DNA of 64,000 nt from Paramecium octaurelia (GCA_905182995.1 CAJJDP010000041.1:370577-434576), one strand, 5' to 3'; shown: positions 1 to 12,264, counted from the first letter of the stretch. Notes: generated by a model not told the origin, from the letters alone. Translations and numbers: made by a program.

Positions 1-2
1 TA

Positions 3-62
3 AATCAGAAACATTTATGGAGTCAAACCATTTTCGAACATTTGAATGGATAGAACTGTTGA
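3..62 (+). CDS. Possible 3' end of a gene cut by the window edge
   Basis: An open frame read in the ciliate code runs from the window edge to TGA at 60-62. Its last 19 codons are protein-like and include one TAG read as Gln. It may be the tail of a gene lying left of the window, but it is too short to identify. Confidence 0.2.
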
Positions 63-592
63 CTCTATTTTATATAAATATTTTTCCAAACAATAAGATT
101 TAAATGAAAAGACCATTCATATGAATAAGCTCCTTTCTCCTTTTTATAATCTTGAAATAGAAAAGGTTAAATATAATGTAGTTAGAAGTTTATCTCATTT
201 ATAATTTTTAGCTCTAACTATCTATTTCTAATTATTAAATACCCTCTGATTATTTTTATTTATCTTATAATTTAATATCATATCAGATTTAGTATAGTAA
301 ATTCTTCTTATTAAATAGTATTTATAGTGGTTTCATTAATATAAACAACTTATAATGGAAAAGAATTGATTATAAATACAGGAACTCTCCTTATAATACA
401 CAAATCTTAGAGAAGTTTCCTAGTAGAAAATTATTGGATTTTTTTATTATGGAAAATATTAGAAGGTATTATTTCGTTTATGAATTTAAGATTTGAAAAT
501 TTAAATCAAAAAGATCTAGATGAAGAATGCTATTATTTATGTAAAGTTCATATTATATAAATTTTATTTAACAGAATTATTTTTTCAAATTT
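63..592. other. AT-rich stretch with no supported gene
   Basis: About 530 bp without a convincing coding frame. A possible extra 5' exon for the next gene starts at ATG 520-522: seven codons, then a 34-nt GT...AG intron at 541-574, joining in frame to the body of the downstream gene. Confidence 0.4.
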
Positions 593-1846
593 ATGGGTAA
601 CACGGAATTAAAACCTTAAATTATTCATTCAAATCAATGGGTAATGGTTAAACAACTCAATCATCCTTTATATGGACCAATTAAAGTATTTAAGAACTGT
701 TAAGAAAAATATTAATGTTTACGTACATTTATGGTGCAGGAGGATGAAGCAAAGAAAATGTATGATGAATTCTAAAAGTTGAACTCAGAATAAGTATTTT
801 ATATTCTTATCATTCTAGTACAATTTAGTTAGAATTAATAAAATAGAACATGAGGTAGAATCGTAATTGTGTTCAACATTTCACAAAATTCATTTAACAT
901 TAGATTATACAGAAAAACACTTGAAAAATGTTTATTAAATAAATGTGCAAAAATTTAGTGTGAACATTCTAACAACATTGAGCTATTTGGATTCTTGCAA
1001 AGCAGACACATGCTAATTTTGTCTATCAAAATTACTACTGTTTGGAGATTAAGTGAGAATCGTCTATCAACAACTGCTTTCATAACAAGGGGATTATTAG
1101 CGTATATTATCTGGAGATTTGAAGTGTGAAGATTGGTATTTCGCACCAGAAGTAATGAAATGCTTAAGAATGAATGATTAAAAAACATTCAATAATGAAA
1201 AAGCCACTATATTTAATTTTGGATTAATTATGATTGCAATATTCACTGAAGTAACTCCATACGAAGCAGAAATTTATAATTATGAGAAATGTTGTTTGAC
1301 TGAAAAATTCGATAAATATATCAATTTATTTACACAATTTAATCTAAACAGTAAGAATTACTTATAATTTTTATAGAAAAATTAGAAAAGCTAATCTTAG
1401 CCTGTGTTAGTTTTATTCCTGACAAAAGACCAACTTATTAATAGTTATTGGATTAATTTAGTGATCCATCAATATTTGAACAATAAGTTGAAGATTAATC
1501 ACCTTCACCTTAGAAAGCTGACTCCACTTATTTAGTTCCCACTAATCAATTGGTATCATTCAATCCAACAGTAATGGATGAAAGAGTATTATCTGACACA
1601 ACAAATAAAAAATTAAATGATAATCAAAATAGAATATTAATGAAGAAGATAGATTAAGAGAAGCACTAGAACACTCCAATTTGTTAATCTCCTAAATTTA
1701 GACAAGAAAGCATGTAGACTTAAACAACAATTGGAAATTTGAGATCCACTAAATTATATGATTTGGATAAATTATAAAAGTCATCCAGAAATAAATAAAA
1801 TTAAAGCAAATCTTAATAAAAAAGTAATTATATTAAGAAATTTTGA
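593..1846 (+). CDS. Protein-kinase-like pseudokinase (ciliate family)
   Basis: A 400-residue protein after removal of introns 794-818 (25 nt) and 1351-1376 (26 nt); TGA is at 1844-1846. The C-terminal half resembles a kinase C-lobe: WYFAPEV stands for the APE motif, followed by a helix-F-like FNFGLIMIAIF and the subdomain XI arginine in FIPDKRPTY. I see no HRD catalytic loop and no DFG motif between them, and no clear glycine loop, so catalysis is unlikely. The start MGNTELK would suit N-myristoylation. An alternative upstream ATG lies at 520 with a 34-nt intron. The Gln/Ser-rich tail is low complexity. The fold call is by motif only; the cellular role is unknown. Confidence 0.6.
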
Positions 1847-1901
1847 TTATATAAATATGAGGTATTAATTTACTACATTTGAGTATTTAATAATCGTATT
1901 A

Positions 1902-2894
1902 ATGAAAGGATTGGTTCTCTGTTATCTTATTTCTTTTGTCTATTGCTGGTGGGAGGTCGGTCATATGATGACAGCCCAAATTGCAAAGAATTATCTTAAG
2001 GATAATAGACCAGATGTCTTAGCTTGGGCAGACTCATTAGTCTAAGACTTCAATTCCCTTACAGATGGTAAATCCAATACCTTTGCGGAGGCAGCTGTAT
2101 GGTTAGATGATATAAAAGAAACTGGAACTGAATTTCTATTCAGTTGGCATTATACTGACAGACCAATCAATCCTGATGGGTATAATGTTAGTCTATTTCT
2201 TAGATTATTGATAAAGATTGATGATGAAAGTCGAAATATCAATTCTATATATGCTATAAACCAAGCAGTGGCAGTTTTAACTAACTCCAAGACTTCTAGA
2301 AATCGACATACAGTTTTTAAAGCATAGATGTTGAGAGTATTATTGCATGTGATCGGTGATATTCATCAACCTCTACATGACACATCCTTTTATAATAGTA
2401 GCTATCCTGATGGAGATGCTGGTGGCAACTTTTTGAATATCTAAGTATTTAAATTTTATATATATTTAGTTATAAAATGGAACAATGATGAACTTTCATT
2501 CTTTTTGGGATTCTGGGGCTCTCACCTTTGCTCCTAATAATAGCTTTATGGCAAGACCTTTAAGTTAATCTGATAGCGAGTATCTAGACAAGTGGTCAAA
2601 GGATTTGATGAAGAAATTCCCAATATCAAAATACAGCAATTATGATATGACGTAATAACCCATTTGAAACCTAGAAATCCCTCTGTTTGGACTTACCTTG
2701 GTTTTAGATAGGCCCAATAATTTTTATACCCAATGGTAGCGACATCAAATAACTACAGCAGCGATTATGAAAAGCAGGCCATTGCATTTTGTGAAGAAAA
2801 CTTAATTGTCGGAGGATATAGGTTAGGAAACAAATTAATAGAAATCTATGATCAAATTTTACAAAATGAAGCTAAACTTACAGTTAGTGAATGA
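1902..2894 (+). CDS. S1/P1-type zinc nuclease, secreted
   Basis: A 314-residue protein with introns at 2445-2469 (25 nt) and 2652-2674 (23 nt). A hydrophobic signal peptide (about residues 1-15) ends just before WWEVGH. In this family the mature N-terminal Trp and the first His bind zinc. Further metal-site motifs are WLDD at 67-70, WHY at 82-84, HVIGDIHQPLH at 149-159 and GDAGGN after it. The family (EC 3.1.30.1) cleaves single-stranded DNA or RNA using three zinc ions, in secreted or lysosomal compartments. Length and motif order match the family. It lies 55 bp downstream of the pseudokinase on the same strand. It is probably a phagosomal or secreted digestive enzyme, which is an inference. 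Confidence 0.92.
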
Positions 2895-3261
2895 TGATAA
2901 ATTAGTGTTATTAAATATCCATTTATATATGCTTTTTGTTTATATTTTATTTTCAAAAATTTAATATTGATAATAAATTAAATCAATTTAAATGGGGATT
3001 ATTAAATATAAAATGTTCATGAAGAAAAAGTGTTTAGATTAATAAATCAATTAATTTTGTTAACTTTTCAATTTTGTAATGTGTATTTTATTGAAAATTA
3101 AATTTAATGATTCCAAAATTTGACTTTAATAGAATCATAAAATTATTTTGCATACTTCTATTATTGAATGATAACACAAAGTTATTAGATATGAGTTTAT
3201 GAAGTATTCTAATAATAAATAAAGAAATTTTAAATAAATTTATAAAATATTTAACTATTTC
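2895..3261. other. AT-rich intergenic stretch
   Basis: This lies between the 3' ends of two convergent genes. It has many homopolymeric A and T runs and no frame that I can support. Confidence 0.5.
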
Positions 3262-3585
3262 TCACTTATTTAAGGTTAGATCAATCAAATTACTTAAAGC
3301 TGTTGAACAGTTTTGCAAATATTTTGATTTCAGGGCTTAAAAAGAATTGCATTTATAAATTCTATTTTCTTCTATTAAATAGCAGTCTCCATTCCCCACT
3401 TATGCCAAATACTCATTTGGATTACTCAATGGCTCAATTTTTACTTCCTTATCTTTTATAAAATCACTCATTAAGTTGATGAAATATTCCTTTACTTTCG
3501 AAGGGTCATCAATAACTCTTAAATTTTCATATATCTAATCGCTAAAATGATATTCGAATTTCTCATCTGTGAACTAAATTTCCAT
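3262..3585 (-). CDS. Small hypothetical protein, 107 residues
   Basis: A single open frame of 108 codons with ATG at 3585 and TGA at 3264-3262. The composition is protein-like: acidic and hydrophobic patches such as FTDEKFEYHFSD and KEYFINLMSDFIKD. No family is recognised. The start is the only in-frame ATG; a TGA lies upstream in the same frame. Its 5' end overlaps by 39 bp a doubtful gene on the other strand, so at least one of the two starts may be wrong. Confidence 0.5.
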
Positions 3586-3933
3586 TATTTTAATTAATAA
3601 CCAAATCAAGAATTTATAACTACAGAAGTATGAAAAGCGAATGATAAGAACTATAAAAGTTCATACAGAACTGCAAATAGCTCTGAAAACATTCAAGAGC
3701 CCAAAACAGATCAATCATTTAAAAAATTGCCAGAAAAGATCTTTTTGTGCATTCTAAATGAGATTGAATCACTTATCTAAAGAAACTCTAATTTAAACAA
3801 AATATACTAACAGTATTTTACAGAGAGGAAATATAAGGGGAACCTATTGAATTAGTAAACAATTGCGAATTAAATAATATATTAAAATACATTTAACATC
3901 AATTCTCATTACCAATTGATACTTAATGCTTGA
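3547..3933 (+). CDS. Doubtful small protein, 121 residues
   Basis: The downstream part (about 3650-3930) reads as a credible protein (KLPEKIFLCILNEIESL is an example), but it has no in-frame ATG. A 21-nt intron at 3628-3648, ending AAG, would join it to ATG 3547 and close the frame exactly. That start lies inside the 5' end of the minus-strand gene. It could instead be a remnant lacking its real start. Not recognised. Confidence 0.35.
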
Positions 3934-4022
3934 TTTGAGTAACTATAAAGCATTACTATAATATCATTTTTGATTTTTTGTTATTAAAAATATGAATATT
4001 TTGTTTTATTTAATTATACTTT

Positions 4023-4957
4023 ATGAATAATATACTTTTAGATTATTGTCCTGATTGTATTTCCATTATTGATGAAAATAACATAGTAGTGTCTACTTAT
4101 GATTTCATTAATGATGATACAAAAGCTGGAGTGTTGTTGTTGTTAAACAAAACCTTAAACATTATAGATAAACTGGATTGTGATGGCATACTTCATTTTA
4201 AAATAATCAATAATTAAATTTCACTTTGTACTTGGAAAGGAGATGTCTGGACTGTTGAAATAAAGGACAATAAATTTCATTTAAAAAACAAGCAATCCTT
4301 TGTGGAATGTTTTTAAGACATTAAATTATTATATCTAGATTGCAATGCCCAACAAAGTTTATTATTAGGAGGAGATAATGGAGAGGTGATTTTACAAAAA
4401 GAAGAAGAAGGATAGATTATTTATTAATAAAAATCTCATGAGTATTCAGTATGGTGCACACTTTTAGATAATACAAATTAAGATCTATTTTATAGTGGAA
4501 GTGATGATGCTTGTCTCAATTATTACGATGCAAGAATTGGATTATTGAGAAAGGACAGAAAGTATTTATATTTATACAACAACAAGATCGCATTCTTAAG
4601 GAATAACTTACTTATTAAACGATGGAGAGCATAACTTAATTACAGGGTCTTTTGATGGCTATATTCGAATATTTGATAAAAGATAACCCAATTTTCCAAC
4701 TGAAGAATACAAAAGAGAAGGAGGAATATGGAGAATTATAAAAAGAGGAAATCTATATTTGAATGGACTATTTTAAGAGCATAAATACGAGTTAATTGAA
4801 ATTAACAACAAATAAGGTAATTATCATAAATATCATAGTTTCAATTCTTTAGGAATTTAAAGAGCATACTTCTCTTGCTTATGCTATGGATTGGTATAAT
4901 AATCTAATAGTGACTTCTTCATTCTATGATAAGCAATTAAGATCATATACTATTTGA
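4023..4957 (+). CDS. DPH7: DPH7-like diphthine methylesterase, WD40 protein
   Basis: A 295-residue protein with introns 4562-4586 (25 nt) and 4817-4838 (22 nt). DPH7/WDR85 removes the methyl ester from diphthine on elongation factor 2, allowing the final amidation of diphthamide. WD-repeat blades include YSGSDDACLNYYDAR, then HSQGITYL and ITGSFDGYIRIFDKR. The C-terminal HTSLAYAMDW followed by TSSFYDKQLRSY is the family's characteristic last blade. Length is slightly below the usual 350-450. The 3' part is repeated after the N at 5768, which I take as an assembly artefact. It converges on the next gene with 86 bp between the two stops. Confidence 0.85.
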
Positions 4958-5767
4958 GTTAATAGTTGTATCATTGATGTATAAAAATAATGATAGTTTA
5001 GTATAAATAATGATCAACTTAAAATAAATAAAAGATATTTATATCAAGGACTGAGAATTTTATAAAAACTTTCATGACTATGGGCCTCTGAGAGGAGACG
5101 ACTATAAGATTGATACTTAGCTTTTCCTTTCTCGAATACTATCTCGGGCTATGGTTGAGAATGTTATTGTTTAAACTTTAAGCGCGATTTCTTAACTATT
5201 TTATCGGCGTTTGAGGCAAGTTCTGTTCTAACTGTTTCGGGTCTCTCTGGCAATTTGATGATTTCGGAGAGGGGTTTCTATTTGTCTCTTAATTACCTTC
5301 GGCTAGCAATTAGGCGTTTTGACTTGAAAGGATATGATATTCTTTCACTTTAAACATTCACCTCACAGGTGGGATGAGATTCGAAGGACCCACCCATAAA
5401 TTTACGCTGGCTCTGAACACCAAATTTTCCTTCCTTGTTATTCACTCCAAAACATTTTACTGAATAGGATAACTTCTTCAGATCTTCGTTCCCCAATTTC
5501 AATCCTTCCAACAATTCCTTCTACTAGTCTGAATACTCTTTTTTCTTCTATAAGTAATGGTAATATTCAAAGGTATTTTGAACCTTTACTATCTTTGCGC
5601 TGATATAGAAGCTTACTTGTACTTTTCAAATCCACTGTATAAAACTCTAGGTTATACTCTTGTTTTAATATATGGAGTTCTCGGAAGGTTATAAAACATT
5701 AAATAATAAAAATGTTATAATTTATATCCAAAAGACCTTTCTGTGTTCAACTCAAAGACATCAACAC
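4397..5767. repeat. Perfect 1.37 kb direct copy A, left of N
   Basis: This matches 5769-7139 with no difference noticed, at an offset of 1372 bp. The copies abut at a single N. Copy A carries the 3' half of DPH7 and the whole of the next minus-strand gene. Confidence 0.95.
5044..5699 (-). CDS. Unrecognised basic protein, 5' end unresolved
   Basis: A clear coding frame of about 180 codons ends at TGA 5046-5044. It is rich in Lys, Glu, Arg and Gln; a sample is RRQLRDKQKPLSEIIKLPER. A 28-nt intron at 5589-5616 joins it to an upstream exon reading ...NLEFYTVDLKST. No ATG occurs in that exon's frame before its upstream TGA at 5749-5747. The only nearby ATG (5699) is in another frame. So the first exon is not solved. 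It is not recognised as a known family. It converges on DPH7. Confidence 0.55.
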
Positions 5768-5768
5768 N
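5768..5768. other. Single N, assembly join
   Basis: One undetermined base between two perfect copies. It aligns with A at 4396 and A at 7140, as expected if two overlapping contig ends were placed side by side. Confidence 0.95.
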
Positions 5769-6329
5769 AAAAGAAGAAGAAGGATAGATTATTTATTAAT
5801 AAAAATCTCATGAGTATTCAGTATGGTGCACACTTTTAGATAATACAAATTAAGATCTATTTTATAGTGGAAGTGATGATGCTTGTCTCAATTATTACGA
5901 TGCAAGAATTGGATTATTGAGAAAGGACAGAAAGTATTTATATTTATACAACAACAAGATCGCATTCTTAAGGAATAACTTACTTATTAAACGATGGAGA
6001 GCATAACTTAATTACAGGGTCTTTTGATGGCTATATTCGAATATTTGATAAAAGATAACCCAATTTTCCAACTGAAGAATACAAAAGAGAAGGAGGAATA
6101 TGGAGAATTATAAAAAGAGGAAATCTATATTTGAATGGACTATTTTAAGAGCATAAATACGAGTTAATTGAAATTAACAACAAATAAGGTAATTATCATA
6201 AATATCATAGTTTCAATTCTTTAGGAATTTAAAGAGCATACTTCTCTTGCTTATGCTATGGATTGGTATAATAATCTAATAGTGACTTCTTCATTCTATG
6301 ATAAGCAATTAAGATCATATACTATTTGA
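5769..6329 (+). pseudogene. DPH7 3' fragment in copy B, probably artefact
   Basis: This repeats the C-terminal half of DPH7, including both introns (5934-5958 and 6189-6210) and the stop at 6327-6329, but begins mid-codon right after the N with no start. It is identical to copy A, so it is most likely an assembly duplicate and not a decayed gene. Confidence 0.85.
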
Positions 6330-6415
6330 GTTAATAGTTGTATCATTGATGTATAAAAATAATGATAGTTTAGTATAAATAATGATCAACTTAAAATAAA
6401 TAAAAGATATTTATA

Positions 6416-7071
6416 TCAAGGACTGAGAATTTTATAAAAACTTTCATGACTATGGGCCTCTGAGAGGAGACGACTATAAGATTGATACTTAGCTTTTCCT
6501 TTCTCGAATACTATCTCGGGCTATGGTTGAGAATGTTATTGTTTAAACTTTAAGCGCGATTTCTTAACTATTTTATCGGCGTTTGAGGCAAGTTCTGTTC
6601 TAACTGTTTCGGGTCTCTCTGGCAATTTGATGATTTCGGAGAGGGGTTTCTATTTGTCTCTTAATTACCTTCGGCTAGCAATTAGGCGTTTTGACTTGAA
6701 AGGATATGATATTCTTTCACTTTAAACATTCACCTCACAGGTGGGATGAGATTCGAAGGACCCACCCATAAATTTACGCTGGCTCTGAACACCAAATTTT
6801 CCTTCCTTGTTATTCACTCCAAAACATTTTACTGAATAGGATAACTTCTTCAGATCTTCGTTCCCCAATTTCAATCCTTCCAACAATTCCTTCTACTAGT
6901 CTGAATACTCTTTTTTCTTCTATAAGTAATGGTAATATTCAAAGGTATTTTGAACCTTTACTATCTTTGCGCTGATATAGAAGCTTACTTGTACTTTTCA
7001 AATCCACTGTATAAAACTCTAGGTTATACTCTTGTTTTAATATATGGAGTTCTCGGAAGGTTATAAAACAT
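6416..7071 (-). CDS. Second copy of the unrecognised basic protein gene
   Basis: Identical to the minus-strand gene at 5044-5699, shifted by 1372 bp. It is almost certainly the same locus assembled twice. This copy shows the true 5' neighbourhood: the divergent gene begins at 7141, about 70 bp from the candidate ATG, so the two probably share one short promoter region. Confidence 0.55.
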
Positions 7072-7140
7072 TAAATAATAAAAATGTTATAATTTATATC
7101 CAAAAGACCTTTCTGTGTTCAACTCAAAGACATCAACACA

Positions 7141-8962
7141 ATGCTTAGTAGATTGTCCTCAAGTATCAAGGAATTCAACTATGTCAATCGTAACATTGAT
7201 AAGGCAATCAAATCAAGAGAGTATTAGGAAATACTGGAGAGACTCCCTCAATCTCATTCCCAACTGGATAATTATGGTTAATTATTTAATTATCCAATTT
7301 TAGGACTATAATGTGGTTTAGACTCGTTTTCTCATATTTTTGATCATCTGGGTTAGGATAGAAAATTAGAACCTGTTCGATAATTTTTGGCAAAGAAAGC
7401 CGATAATTTATTGCAATATCCAATAAATGTTCTATGCGACACCTATTACAATTTAACTCTTCTAAGAAGTGATACAAATAAATTTCAAGATCAAATTTTA
7501 ACACACATTAAAATCCACAAAAGTATTCCTGGGGAACAATATGTAAGATTACTTAGGGCTTTGACTAGAAAGTTTAATTTAACAGAATATGATCATTAAT
7601 TGATTTAAGTGCTAAATTAATTAAATATAAAGTAATCTTAAGTCTAAATTTTACTTAAATGCTTTAGGTTAATTGTAGAACAAAATTTAATTTAGATATT
7701 TTGCTGAGCTTCACACCCTGCATTAAAAACCATTGTATGCATTTCCTGAGCTTTTTGAATATATAGCAACATAAATAAAGAAATTTCCAACTCATAGTTA
7801 TGGTGATATTTTTTGTGGATATCATCATTTAGGAACCACCTTTGATTAAACTTTCTTACATAGAACAGTAAATGAATTCGAACATTCCATCGCAACCTAT
7901 AAAAATGGTATGACATAACTAGCAAGTAATAAATATCATTAATTATAAAGTGTAATAATATATTTCAATCCTGAGAATTGCAAATAAACTAGATAAAAGT
8001 GACATAGTTAAATTTAATTGGAATTTACACTTCAATGCCTTAAAGGAATTGCTTTCATAATGTGATTTCAAATAAAAAACAACTATTACTTCATTTTGTT
8101 CACTGTTTATTGATAAAATATCTCAATATGATCAGAGTGAAAAGGATAAAATATTTGAAATGATCAGATCATTCTAAACTCCTGGAATTTGGGATTTCTT
8201 TTACTAAAATAGATAGTATTTTACTTAGTAGTAAAATTAATTAATACTTGAAGAAGTAACAGAATTTCATATTTTCAGTTTATAAATTACGAATAAGAAA
8301 AGTAATAAGTAAGTGATTAAAAGTACCCTCAAAATTATGTGTTTTACAACAAATACGCTCGACTTTATAATCTTCCAGAAAGAAAGGAACAGCAATTCTT
8401 ATTGGGAGGCTTGGTTTTATCGTAATATGAATAAACTACAGATGAAGTATAAACCATGAAATTTCTTCAGAATCTTACAATCAAAAATTAATTTTGGAGT
8501 TCATAATTCAAAATTTTATTGAGTAGCATCAATGGAACTCAAACTCTAGAGTTCTGGAAATAATAAACTATTAAAAATACTGGTAGAGTTAAAGAAGAAT
8601 ATTCATTGGAAATACAAAGACATCTCAATGGTGATTTTTACATGTTTCCAAAAGTATTTAATCTATATCAGTGTTAATTTGTAATTTGGTCTTTCCAACA
8701 CTTTCAAATGGCACCTGTACTTGTGGCACCCATATTTTATAGAACACTAGGAAACCATTAGAAGTATGTGTTTTTAAAAAATTTTAGTCTGATAGACGAA
8801 TTAGTGGGCTTATTTACATTTCATAAATGTGGTTTCAATGAAGTAGGGTATATTTGGGAATAAATGAATTACCCTTAAAACACGAAGATAATTTCTTTTC
8901 TTAATGCAGCCAAGTCTGAGGATTCTCCTTAAAGGATTATTAATAAATTAAAAGATTTCTGA
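7141..8962 (+). CDS. Unrecognised 581-residue protein, possibly mitochondrial
   Basis: Introns at 7668-7695 (28 nt), 7926-7950 (25 nt) and 8256-8278 (23 nt) give one continuous frame of 582 codons. The start MLSRLSSSIKEFN is short, basic and serine-rich, which would fit a mitochondrial presequence, but this is inference. The body is mixed alpha-helical in composition with repeated Leu/Phe/Tyr-rich segments and no TM segment or catalytic motif that I recognise. General style (helical repeats plus possible presequence) recalls organellar RNA-binding helical-repeat proteins, but I found no defining motif. It is followed 42 bp later by the next gene. Confidence 0.75.
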
Positions 8963-9004
8963 ATATTAAAACAATATCATATAATGTGAATTTAAATAAT
9001 AATT

Positions 9005-11078
9005 ATGATAACTTAAATTTAAGAAATTCTTAGATCAGTGGATATTTTTGGTCAATCCATAAATTTGAGTTTTAGATAAAGGGAGAAGTATAAAACAAGT
9101 TTTGGTGGATTTCTGTCTATGTGCATGACAGCCACGATTATTAGTTTCTTTTACTCAAATATCTTAAGCTTCTTTAGCATGACAACTGTGACTTCAAATG
9201 AATCATTAATTTTTGAAGATAATCCACAACTACTAAAATTAGATCCATCTATATTTATGTTTGCAATTTAAATTGAACAATCAGACTTCATAAATAATCC
9301 CTTTTTCAATATCACTATCGAACAAAGGCATTACCATAGGTATGATAATGGAACTTAATACAAATATCCATCATAATACATAGATTTAGTATAATGTACG
9401 TAAAGTCATTTCGCAAGCATATTTGAAAAATACAATATTAGCTTTGAAGAGCAATATAATAAATTAAATATATCAAATTTTTTATGTCCAAATCTAAATA
9501 ATGAAAATACATTGAATCTCACAATTGGTGGTACATGGGCAAGTAAGATCCAAAATTATAATTTAGGTACTGATTACTACTTTTTAAAATTTTCTGTGAA
9601 GAATTGCGTAAACAATTCGGAAAGTACATTCTCTTGGAAACCGACTTGCAAATCTCCTGAACAAATTCAAGAGACAACTTAGAGTTCAGGGAGCTTTAGG
9701 TTTTAACTCTATTAAACAAATTATGTAATAAATATAAAATTATTTTTAATTAGCTCATCAATGCATAAAAACCCAAAGACTACATATAACCATTTTTATC
9801 CACAGATACATTTTACTCATTTGTTCCAAATACTATGTTCATCTAATCCGATATCTTCTTTAGATTTAAAGAAATTAGCTCGGATAAAGGCATACTCATG
9901 TACCCAGATATTGAAATGGAAACCTTCCCTTATAGAGAATATGGAGATTAAAGAGAATAGATTTCTATTAACTCATTGACTCAAAATTATTACGGAGCCT
10001 TCTATTTTAGTAGAAGTCCTTACAAATACATCATATAAAGGGATTTTATGAGATTAGATGAATTGCTAAGTTATTTAGGAGGATTCACTTAGTTCATGAT
10101 TGTGATTGTGGGCATTTTTGTATCGATTTATAATCGAGAACATCTAAAGATACAAATGGCAAATGATCTATATGAATTTGATATGAGTTTGAAAAAATAA
10201 AATATGAGAAATATATCTAGCAGTGTAATGAAATCTAAATAAAAATAAGCAACCTAAAAAAGATGTTCAAATAAAAAAATTGACTCTATAGGCCAATCTC
10301 CAGATATTTGTTTGAATATTGATAAACAAAACGTAATTTATTGTTTATTATTATTAGGATGGGATAGATAACGACCAATATGAGATTTAGAATATTTAAA
10401 AGAACAACCTTATTACTAATTAAACAGTTCCTGATAAACCTATGATGACTCAGATGAAAAGTTAAGTCTCCAAATACTTTGATTAATTTTGTCAATATGT
10501 GAAAAAAAAATATAAGGTTGAGATTGGCTTAAGGATGATAATTGCATCATTCCTACAATTTGATTGCTTGAAAAATGATGACGGAATTGTTGTAGAAAAA
10601 GCTATGTAATACTTAGATATCTATTGTAGTAATCAAGTAAACAAGGAGTTAGATATATAATATATTCTCAAATAATTACATGAAATACAAAAATTCAAAA
10701 AAATACTCTTAGATAACAATCAAATTGATATTTTCAATTTCAGTTAAAAACCAATAATTGCCTTGTACTAAGATTCATAAATGAGAAGACGGACAAAGTA
10801 ATTCTCATAATGAATTTAGGATTATTATTGGAGATATAGATACAAAATCTTAAGAATTGGCTTTATTTAAGTAATTTACCGATTTGGTGAATTCATATCA
10901 ATAAATTCAGAAATAGGAAATGAAAGGGCAATATCAATTAATTAATTTAAATTAACGGTTATTATAATTGCTTGGTTAAGATTTGTCTGAAATATTAGAA
11001 AAAGAAATTGCTTTAAAAGATCAGATAATTTCTTGTGAAGAAGACAGAATCAATCACTTTCCATCTGACTAAGGATGA
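9005..11078 (+). CDS. Two-TM membrane protein of a ciliate-expanded family
   Basis: 665 residues after introns 9725-9753 (29 nt), 10333-10357 (25 nt) and 10798-10819 (22 nt). A first hydrophobic helix lies near residues 35-57 (GGFLSMCMTATIISFFYSNI). A large, N-glycosylation-rich loop with cysteines follows. A second helix comes after LLSYLGGFTQFMIVIVGI. The C-terminal half is cytoplasmic-looking, charged and partly coiled-coil. This layout, with a (F/L)xYLGGF-type entry into TM2, recurs in many uncharacterised ciliate membrane proteins as far as I recall. No transport or enzymatic function can be assigned. Confidence 0.8.
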
Positions 11079-11127
11079 TAAATATTTATATAAATAATAG
11101 TATAGTATATTGTAATAATAATCAAAA

Positions 11128-12264
11128 TCATGCAACTAATTTATTGTTTTTAAAAAGGGCTTACAATTTATCCCCATTTTCCTTCATTAAAACTCCTTGT
11201 CCATTCATTATGTCATCTATCCAAAATCCACTTACTGATGATTTCTCTGACCAATAAAGAACTCCATGACCAGATCTCTTTCCACCCACAAAATTACCCT
11301 AAATTCATGATATAAATACTTCGAATCTATCTCCATTTGAGTAATAGTAGATTCCCTTGCCCTCTTTGAGAGAGCTTGACCATTCTCCTTCATACCTGTC
11401 TCCATTCTTCATTCTCAATACTCCTGTTCCATCTCTCATATCATTTTTAAATTCGCCCTCATATTGGTCACCATTTTGATGCAAGTATATTCCTTTTCCA
11501 TGCTTTAAACCATTCTAAAATTCTCCTCTATAAATATCACCATTTTCATAAGTCAGCATTCCTTCTCCATGGAATAAGTCTTATTTCCACCAACCTTCGT
11601 AGTAACCTCCACTTTGATATTGATATCTTCCATAACCATTCATATGACTACCTACCCAAGTACCTTTATAATAGTCTCCATTTGGCAATGTCAATTTTCC
11701 TTCGCCTTCTACTTTATCCTTCTTCCACTCCCCATCCAAGATGGCTCCACTTTTATACTTTAAAACCCCCTTGCCTTCTTTAACATTGTTATTGAACTCT
11801 CCATCATACACTCCACACTGATATGTAAATGTACCATAGCCTTATCTTAATCCATTATTCCACTCGCCATCATATTTTTCGTTAGTCTATGCATACACAT
11901 AAACTCCTCTTCCTTGCTTCTTATCGTTAGCCCAATTGCCTGTATAACTATTTCCATTCAGATAGTAGTAGGTACCAAAGCCATGCTTCTTGCCATCCTT
12001 CAATTGACCTTGGTATCTTTCGCCTGATGCAAATATGTAGGTTCCATCTCCATCAAATAAATCATTGGCCCATTGTCCAGCATATACGTCTCCAGTGTAA
12101 TAGTAGTAAACTCCCTAACCCCATCTGAGGTCATTATTGAGTTCTCCGAAATACTCGCTTCCATCTTGATATTATTTGTTTTGAACTTGCAACTGTAGTC
12201 GGCGTAGTTTCGATTCAAATTCTGCGAGAATTTATTCCTTCTCTTACTAGAATATTGCATCCAT
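11128..12264 (-). CDS. MORN-repeat protein, 14 repeats
   Basis: 371 residues, one intron at 11299-11319 (21 nt). A short Lys/Gln-rich helix (about residues 1-35) precedes at least 14 MORN units of 23 residues, of the form YxGxWxxxxxxGxGxY, for example YDGEWNNGLRQGYGTF and YEGEFKNDMRDGTGVL. MORN repeats form an elongated beta sheet and act as scaffolds at membranes, basal bodies and flagella in protists; some bind phosphoinositides. No other domain is attached. The start ATG at 12264 is in the MORN frame; an overlapping frame opening at 12260 is a shadow. The partner is unknown. Confidence 0.92.

Larger units (their letters stand above)
5769..7139. repeat. Perfect 1.37 kb direct copy B, right of N
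   Basis: Second copy, continuous with the unique sequence that starts the gene at 7141. Copy A is continuous with unique sequence on the left. Merging the two restores one DPH7 and one minus-strand gene. Confidence 0.95.

Noticed and set aside
12000-12260. Minus-strand 86-residue frame starting MQYSSKRRN
   Set aside because: It is one base out of phase with the MORN gene, which has its own ATG at 12264 and reads MORN repeats through the same bases.
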